Shown here: piece by piece, positions 43,829-48,285 of the stretch
Layout: each line of letters opens with the position of its first letter
Numbering within the stretch: the first letter of the stretch is position 1
Assembly (NCBI GenBank): GCA_947642555.1
Contig: CANRSX010000036.1
Span: 1-48,285, forward strand
Length of the DNA: 48,285 nt
DNA from: an uncultured Roseburia sp.
GTDB taxonomy: Bacteria > Bacillota > Clostridia > Lachnospirales > Lachnospiraceae
Direction: 5' to 3'
Translations under genes and position numbers: made by a program
The notes under the pieces: model-generated
What the model was told of the DNA's origin: nothing
The model's database searches: none
What the model saw: the letters and a program-made list of their open reading frames with translations, nothing else

Positions 43829-43841
43829 AACCACACAAAAA
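43806..43841 (+). repeat. Conserved 5' element of substrate gene 2, with CCACACAAA
   Basis: TTGACGC, a short palindrome (ACGC-GGAT-GCGT, 43809-43820), TGATATAAAA and CCACACAAA (43831-43839) match the element at 25131-25169. Here the first part is coding for the end of the LCP protein, whose TAA is at 43826-43828; the CCACACAAA part is non-coding in both copies. Confidence 0.7.
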
Positions 43842-43865
43842 TATAAAAGAAGGGAAAGAAGTCCA

Positions 43866-44549
43866 ATGAAAAGAATGATTACAGCTGCACTTGCGCTGGT
43901 GCTGACTCTTGGAATGGGAGTTACGGCAATGGCGGCAAGTGTGACAAAAACCGTGAATGTGCAGAACGTCGGCGTCAGCATCAGCAGCGCTGTTGACAAG
44001 GACGGAAATGCCGTACAGGGAACAACGATTGCAGATGCGTCGGAGGCGGTAAAGGCTGAGGCATTTGCGCAGGCAACCAGTTATATGAATACGTTTATGA
44101 GCACCAGCGTGGATATCCTTGCGACAAAGGAAGTAAGTCTTGCCGGCGTATCGGCTTCAAATCCGGTTACGATCACTTTTAACGTGGAGGGCGTGGCAGC
44201 CGGAAATACGATTGTCGTACTGCATAAGAGCAGCACCAGAGGATGGGAAGTAATGTCAAATGTATCGGTCGGAAACGGCACCGTAGCCGTGACCTTTACC
44301 GACCTTTCACCGGTGGCGTTCCTTCGTCCGGCGGCAACCGCTCCCGCATATGCGCCGGTACAGGAGATTCATCCGCCAGAGTATTATGAGCAGTTAAAGG
44401 CGATGTATGGCGGCAACACGGCAGAAACAGCGGCAGCTCCGGTGGTCTCTCCGAAGACGGCGGAGGATAACGGGATTGCCGGTCTGGTATTCGGCGCAGC
44501 GCTCTGCGCGGCAGCGGCTGTGGTTGTGAGCAGAAAGAAAACAGCTTAA
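43866..44549 (+). CDS. Secreted protein with complete SPKTA sorting signal (cassette 2)
   Basis: A 227-residue paralogue of the protein at 25194. A signal peptide covers residues 1-23 (AMA-AS). The beta domain is clearly homologous (VTITFNVEGVAAGNTIVVLH, NGTVAVTFTDLSPVAFLRP), as is the linker PPEYYEQLKAMYGGN. The C-terminus is a complete cell-wall sorting signal: SPKTA (195-199), an acidic pair, a hydrophobic helix (about 203-222) and the basic tail SRKKTA. The fifth motif residue is Ala where C. difficile SrtB substrates have Gly. The adjacent sortase B should process it. ATG 43866 follows AAGGGAAAGAAG. Confidence 0.9.
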   Translation: MKRMITAALALVLTLGMGVTAMAASVTKTVNVQNVGVSISSAVDKDGNAVQGTTIADASEAVKAEAFAQATSYMNTFMSTSVDILATKEVSLAGVSASNPVTITFNVEGVAAGNTIVVLHKSSTRGWEVMSNVSVGNGTVAVTFTDLSPVAFLRPAATAPAYAPVQEIHPPEYYEQLKAMYGGNTAETAAAPVVSPKTAEDNGIAGLVFGAALCAAAAVVVSRKKTA

Positions 44550-44563
44550 GCAGGGTTACATTC

Positions 44564-44604
44564 TTTGTGTGGTTATGTCCGGGGCATGAGCCCCGGATTT
44601 TTTT
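44564..44604 (+). terminator. TTTGTGTGG element and intrinsic terminator of cassette 2
   Basis: TTTGTGTGG (44564-44572) is followed by the hairpin TCCGGGGC-ATGA-GCCCCGGA (44578-44597) and seven T residues (44598-44604). The layout equals that of 25821-25857, where the T-tract is missing. Confidence 0.95.
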
Positions 44605-44717
44605 ACAAAAACGGCCCGGGAAGCATGACAGTGTTTATTATGTAGTTCCATATTATGAAACTGCGGTCTGAATGGTGAAATATGCACCAAAAACTGGAAA
44701 ATACGATGAATTTATTG

Positions 44718-44745
44718 TTGATATTTGGTAAAAATATGATATTAT
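44718..44745 (+). promoter_or_regulatory. Probable ppdK promoter
   Basis: TTGATA (44718-44723) and TATTAT (44740-44745) are 16 nt apart in an A+T-rich stretch. Transcription would start near 44752, giving a leader of about 110 nt before ppdK. Confidence 0.6.
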
Positions 44746-44783
44746 AGATGTGTGCGTGTTTTGGGACAGGCACACCATTCGTA

Positions 44784-44828
44784 GCAGGCAACAGAGGTCA
44801 GGTCTGCTTTTTCGCCTGCATTCTGTTG
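44784..44828 (+). promoter_or_regulatory. Structured leader of ppdK with two interleaved pairings
   Basis: GCAGGC (44784-44789) can pair with GCCTGC (44814-44819), while AACAGA (44790-44795) can pair with TCTGTT (44822-44827). The order a-b-a'-b' means the two helices interleave, and a small third hairpin (CAGA with TCTG) is also possible. This may be a switching leader RNA, but no T-tract or ribosome-binding-site sequestration is evident. Confidence 0.35.
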
Positions 44829-44861
44829 TTAAGTTATATCAGTTTAGGAGGAATTGGCAAA

Positions 44862-47495
44862 ATGGCAAACAAATGGGTGTATTTGTTTACGGAAGGCAAC
44901 GCAAATATGCGTGAGCTTCTCGGCGGCAAGGGAGCGAACCTTGCAGAGATGACCGGACTCGGACTCCCGGTTCCGCAGGGCTTTACGATCACGACGGAAG
45001 CCTGCACACAGTACTATGAGGACGGCAGAGAGATCAATGATGAGATCCAGGGCCAGATCAATGAGTACATTGTGAAAATGGAAGAGATCACCGGCAAGAA
45101 GTTCGGCGACAAGGAGAATCCGCTGCTGGTATCGGTACGCTCCGGTGCGAGAGCATCCATGCCGGGTATGATGGATACGATCTTAAATCTTGGTCTGAAC
45201 GAGACGGTTGTTGATGTGATCGCTGATAAGTCCGGCAATCCGCGCTGGGCATGGGACTGCTACAGAAGATTTATCCAGATGTATTCGGATGTCGTTATGG
45301 AGGTCGGCAAGAAGTATTTTGAGGAGCTGATCGACAAGATGAAGAACGAGAAGGGTGTGACCTACGACGTCGAGCTTACCGCTGACGACTTAAAGGAGCT
45401 CGCTTCCCAGTTCAAGGCTGAGTACAAAGAGAAGATCGGTGCAGATTTCCCGGATGACCCGAAGGAGCAGCTGATGGGAGCCATCAAGGCTGTATTCCGT
45501 TCCTGGGACAACCCGCGTGCGAATGTATACCGCCGCGACAACGATATCCCGTATTCCTGGGGAACCGCTGTCAACGTTCAGAGTATGGCATTCGGTAACA
45601 TGGGTGATGACTGCGGTACCGGTGTTGCGTTTACGAGAGATCCGGCTACCGGAGAGAAGAAGCTGATGGGTGAGTTCCTGATCAACGCGCAGGGCGAGGA
45701 CGTGGTTGCAGGTGTGCGTACCCCGATGCCGATCGCGAAGATGGAAGAGGAGTTCCCGGAGGCGTTCGCACAGTTTAAGTCTGTATGCGAGACCTTAGAG
45801 AACCACTACAGAGATATGCAGGATATGGAGTTTACCGTGGAGAATAAGAAGCTCTACATGCTCCAGACCCGTAACGGTAAGAGAACTGCTCAGGCCGCGT
45901 TAAAGATCGCATGTGATCTTGTGGACGAGGGCATGAGAACCGAGGAGGAAGCGGTTGCAATGATCGATCCGCGTAACCTCGATACACTGCTGCATCCGCA
46001 GTTCGACGCTGCTGCGTTAAAGGCTGCGACTCCGATGGGCAAAGGGCTTGGCGCTTCCCCGGGCGCTGCATGCGGTAAGATCGTATTCTCCGCGGCGGAC
46101 GCTGAGGAGTGGGCAGCAAAGGGCGAGAAGGTTGTTCTCGTGCGTCTTGAGACCTCACCGGAGGATATCACCGGTATGAAGGCAGCTCAGGGTATCCTGA
46201 CGGTGCGCGGTGGTATGACCTCCCACGCGGCGGTTGTTGCGCGTGGTATGGGTACCTGCTGTGTATCCGGCTGTGGCGATATCGCAATGGATGAGGAGAA
46301 TAAGAAATTTACACTTGCGGGCAAGGAGTTCCATGAGGGAGATCCGATTTCCATCGATGGTACGACCGGTAATATCTATGACGGCATCATCCCGACGGTT
46401 GACGCTACGATCGCAGGCGAGTTCGGCAGAATCATGGGCTGGGCTGACAAGTACAGAACCTTAAAGGTACGTACCAATGCGGATACGCCGGCGGATGCGA
46501 AGAAGGCGCGTGAACTTGGCGCAGAGGGTATCGGTCTCTGCCGTACCGAGCATATGTTCTTCGAGGAGGACAGAATCGCGGCATTCCGTGAGATGATCTG
46601 CTCGGATACCGTGGAGGAGAGAGAGGAAGCTCTCGAGAAGATCCTTCCGTATCAGCAGGGCGACTTCGAGGCGTTATATGAGGCTCTCGAGGGGAATCCC
46701 GTTACCATTCGTTTCCTGGATCCGCCTCTTCATGAGTTCGTTCCGACCGAGGAAGAGGATATTAAGAAGCTTGCGGACGCACAGGGCAAGAGCGTTGAGG
46801 ATATCAAGACGATTATCGCTTCCCTGCACGAGTTTAACCCGATGATGGGACACAGAGGCTGCCGTCTCGCAGTGACCTATCCGGAGATCGCAAAGATGCA
46901 GACCAAAGCTGTTATCCGCGCAGCGATCAACGTTCAGAAGGCACATGCCGACTGGAATGTGAAGCCGGAGATCATGATCCCGTTAATCTGCGAGATCAAA
47001 GAGTTAAAGAACGTTAAGAAAGTGGTTGTTGAGACAGCAGACGCTGAGATCGCAGCTGCAGGCGTGAAGTTAGAGTACGAGGTAGGTACGATGATCGAGA
47101 TCCCGAGAGCGGCACTCACCGCTGACGAGATCGCGACAGAGGCTGATTTCTTCTGCTTCGGTACAAACGATCTGACACAGATGACTTTTGGGTTCTCCCG
47201 TGACGACGCAGGTAAGTTCCTGGATGCTTACTACGATGCGAAGATCTTCGAGAATGATCCGTTTGCAAAACTGGATCAGACAGGCGTCGGTAAACTGATG
47301 GAGACTGCAATCAAGCTTGGCAAGCCGGTGAATCCGAAGCTTCATGTCGGTATCTGCGGCGAGCACGGCGGAGATCCGTCTTCCGTGGAGTTCTGCCACA
47401 AGATCGGGCTGGATTATGTATCCTGCTCACCGTTCCGTGTGCCGATCGCGAGACTGGCAGCGGCTCAGGCGGCGATAAACAATGTAGGAAAGTAG
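44862..47495 (+). CDS. ppdK: Pyruvate, phosphate dikinase
   Basis: An 877-residue enzyme that reversibly converts pyruvate, ATP and phosphate to phosphoenolpyruvate, AMP and pyrophosphate, often the main PEP/pyruvate interconversion in Clostridia. The N-terminal ATP-grasp part starts NKWVYLFTEGNANMRELLGGKGANLAEMTGLGLPVPQGFTI. The swivelling domain carries the phosphorylated histidine in GGMTSHAAVVARGMG, after KGLGASPGAACGKIVF. The C-terminal PEP-utilising barrel has the catalytic cysteine in LHVGICGEHGGDPSSVEFC. The start is ATG 44862 behind AGGAGG (44846-44851); an in-frame upstream extension to 44748 is not family-like. It is monocistronic, with a terminator at 47629. Confidence 0.97.
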   Translation: MANKWVYLFTEGNANMRELLGGKGANLAEMTGLGLPVPQGFTITTEACTQYYEDGREINDEIQGQINEYIVKMEEITGKKFGDKENPLLVSVRSGARASMPGMMDTILNLGLNETVVDVIADKSGNPRWAWDCYRRFIQMYSDVVMEVGKKYFEELIDKMKNEKGVTYDVELTADDLKELASQFKAEYKEKIGADFPDDPKEQLMGAIKAVFRSWDNPRANVYRRDNDIPYSWGTAVNVQSMAFGNMGDDCGTGVAFTRDPATGEKKLMGEFLINAQGEDVVAGVRTPMPIAKMEEEFPEAFAQFKSVCETLENHYRDMQDMEFTVENKKLYMLQTRNGKRTAQAALKIACDLVDEGMRTEEEAVAMIDPRNLDTLLHPQFDAAALKAATPMGKGLGASPGAACGKIVFSAADAEEWAAKGEKVVLVRLETSPEDITGMKAAQGILTVRGGMTSHAAVVARGMGTCCVSGCGDIAMDEENKKFTLAGKEFHEGDPISIDGTTGNIYDGIIPTVDATIAGEFGRIMGWADKYRTLKVRTNADTPADAKKARELGAEGIGLCRTEHMFFEEDRIAAFREMICSDTVEEREEALEKILPYQQGDFEALYEALEGNPVTIRFLDPPLHEFVPTEEEDIKKLADAQGKSVEDIKTIIASLHEFNPMMGHRGCRLAVTYPEIAKMQTKAVIRAAINVQKAHADWNVKPEIMIPLICEIKELKNVKKVVVETADAEIAAAGVKLEYEVGTMIEIPRAALTADEIATEADFFCFGTNDLTQMTFGFSRDDAGKFLDAYYDAKIFENDPFAKLDQTGVGKLMETAIKLGKPVNPKLHVGICGEHGGDPSSVEFCHKIGLDYVSCSPFRVPIARLAAAQAAINNVGK

Positions 47496-47506
47496 ATTAC
47501 AAATAT

Positions 47507-47623
47507 ATGTACTTTACGGAATATCTGATAACCAGAGCTGATGTGAATGATTTTATGGCACATCGTCCGGAGTACACAAAGGCGAACCGCTTTGAGGATT
47601 TCGTTTGTAAAATCTATCTTTGA
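47507..47623 (+). CDS. Small hypothetical ORF after ppdK (38 aa)
   Basis: A 38-residue ORF begins at ATG 47507, 11 nt after the ppdK stop, and ends at 47623 just before the terminator. The peptide (MYFTEYLITRADVND..., ending FVCKIYL) has a plausible amino-acid mix but no good ribosome binding site and no family I can name. It could be the remnant of a longer gene. Confidence 0.3.
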   Translation: MYFTEYLITRADVNDFMAHRPEYTKANRFEDFVCKIYL

Positions 47624-47628
47624 CGATT

Positions 47629-47663
47629 AGGGGAAAATTCATTTAAGAGTTTTCCCCTTTTTT
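47629..47663 (+). terminator. Intrinsic terminator of ppdK
   Basis: GGGGAAAA (47630-47637) pairs with TTTTCCCC (47650-47657), an A-T pair extends it, and six T residues end it (47658-47663). Confidence 0.95.
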
Positions 47664-47675
47664 CGTGGTTTTTTC

Positions 47676-47713
47676 AAAGGATTCTATCCCAAACAAAGGA
47701 TAGAGTCCTTTTT
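47676..47713 (+). terminator. Second hairpin with T-tract, directly upstream of the DUF6075-like gene
   Basis: AAAGGATTCTATCC (47676-47689) pairs with GGATAGAGTCCTTT (47698-47711) with one G-T pair, around an 8-nt loop, and Ts run to 47713. It sits only 36 nt before the next gene, and I see no promoter between them. It may back up the ppdK terminator or act as an attenuator for the following gene. Confidence 0.7.
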
Positions 47714-47749
47714 ATATATACAAACAAAATAATCAAAGGAGGTTCAGGT

Positions 47750-48268
47750 ATGAACAACACAGCGTTAAGAGCAGAGGTGCGTAGCACCAACAACACACAC
47801 ATGGTTTTTGCGAACGAGGAACATGAGAAGTTTTATTATGAGAAATTGGAACAGGCGAGGCATCAGGACTGCTATCACAAGGCGTTGATCTACATTCTCG
47901 GTATTTCAGAGGATACAAGGAATCATTTCAGCCAGATCTACGATATGAAGTCCGGGTTCATCAAGCCGGAGTGTCTGCGCCAGGGCTGGCAGACAAGCGG
48001 CAGTGTCCGGGTGGTAAGGCTTGCTTTTAACCTTTACACAGACGGTACTCCGAGTGTTGACGATTATAAGCGCAAGGACGAGCAGATCAGAGAGTGCAGG
48101 GAGTATTCGGTAAGTGATATTTTCTGCTGCGGCTATGCACTGTACTTCTGGCAGGGCATTAAGCTCCGTTACCCGGAATACTGCCGGAAACAGCGGTCTA
48201 TGGAAGAGATCCTTGCAGAAATGGAGAGGGAACGTGCTGAAAATTCGACTGATGGGAACGAAGAATGA
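47750..48268 (+). CDS. DUF6075-like protein of unknown function
   Basis: A 172-residue soluble protein. The core MVFANEEHEKFYYEKLEQARHQDCYHKALIYILGISEDTRNHFSQIYD and the stretch SGSVRVVRLAFNLYTDGTPSVDDY resemble the DUF6075 family, as I recall it, found as cargo in conjugative elements of gut Clostridia. A cysteine-containing YSVSDIFCCGYALYFWQGIKLRYPEYCR block follows, then a charged tail. ATG 47750 follows AAAGGAGGTTCAG. No integrase or relaxase is visible in the 17 bases that remain, so an element boundary near 47.5-47.75 kb is inference. Confidence 0.7.
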   Translation: MNNTALRAEVRSTNNTHMVFANEEHEKFYYEKLEQARHQDCYHKALIYILGISEDTRNHFSQIYDMKSGFIKPECLRQGWQTSGSVRVVRLAFNLYTDGTPSVDDYKRKDEQIRECREYSVSDIFCCGYALYFWQGIKLRYPEYCRKQRSMEEILAEMERERAENSTDGNEE

Positions 48269-48285
48269 TATTAAGTGGTTCGAGA

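Noticed and set aside
44784..44828. A classical H-type pseudoknot in the ppdK leader.
   Set aside because: The first loop would have zero bases, so the simple fold is strained; alternative exclusive helices are more plausible.
44748..44861. An N-terminal extension of ppdK starting at 44748.
   Set aside because: The strong AGGAGG site and the family's N-terminus place the start at 44862; the extension covers the predicted leader RNA.
1..48285. tRNA, rRNA and CRISPR arrays.
   Set aside because: I saw no cloverleaf with a GTTCRANNC arm, no rRNA-like sequence and no regularly spaced direct repeats. Reading by eye can miss a tRNA; a covariance-model scan would settle it.

Overview
The window reads as a chromosomal segment of a Gram-positive anaerobe of the class Clostridia, most likely family Lachnospiraceae. 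The evidence is gene content and style: the serC-serA-DUF1015 run, era-yqzL-recO, a dimeric-type glycyl-tRNA synthetase, an abundant-type pyruvate phosphate dikinase, class B sortases with SPKTG-like sorting motifs, and GGAGG-type ribosome binding sites. The assignment comes from reading the sequence, not from a database search.

Layout. (1) Positions 1-17.7 kb are housekeeping genes in G+C-rich DNA, all on the plus strand: yajC, two tiny coupled ORFs, leuB, ilvD, ilvB (branched-chain amino acids), serC and serA (serine), a DUF1015 protein, an MscS channel, a cold-shock protein with its own promoter and terminator, an M16C zinc protease, era, yqzL, recO, a lipoprotein and glyS. (2) A stand-alone P-loop ATPase (17.8-19.3 kb) ends at a terminator. 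(3) A divergent regulatory region follows (19.4-19.9 kb), with an XRE repressor gene on the minus strand and a consensus promoter carrying two perfect palindromic operators. (4) From that promoter 18 collinear genes run to 39.46 kb: a cell-surface polysaccharide operon. It contains the PHP phosphatase/Wzz/BY-kinase regulatory trio, an Ig-like surface protein, a sortase B, an LCP glycopolymer ligase, a small secreted SPKTG protein, the priming sugar transferase, then A+T-richer glycosyltransferases (GT2, GT11 fucosyltransferase-like, CDP-glycerol transferase, GT4, a sialyltransferase-like GT), an EpsG/Wzy polymerase, a Wzx flippase, a CMP-sugar synthetase-like enzyme, a sugar epimerase and finally a STAND ATPase with TPR repeats. 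(5) A convergent hicA-hicB toxin-antitoxin pair follows. (6) At 40.4-44.6 kb lie a secreted cohesin-like/cadherin-like protein, a truncated-looking membrane protein, and a second, paralogous sortase B-LCP-SPKTA cassette with its own promoter and terminator. (7) ppdK, a double terminator and a DUF6075-like gene close the window; the last gene may mark the edge of an integrative element.

The most interesting structure is the pair of sortase B-LCP-small-substrate cassettes, one embedded between the regulatory and priming genes of the polysaccharide operon and the other just beyond it. They share gene order, an identical 17-nt srtB/LCP overlap, homologous substrate proteins, and a conserved non-coding frame in which CCACACAAA precedes and TTTGTGTGG follows each substrate gene, the latter abutting a TCCGGG hairpin. 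In the first cassette the substrate stops exactly at its sorting motif and the hairpin has lost its T-tract, so transcription can continue into the glycan genes. My inference is a system that makes a surface glycan, links it by LCP proteins to small secreted carrier proteins, and anchors those by sortase B. None of these links is proven by sequence alone.
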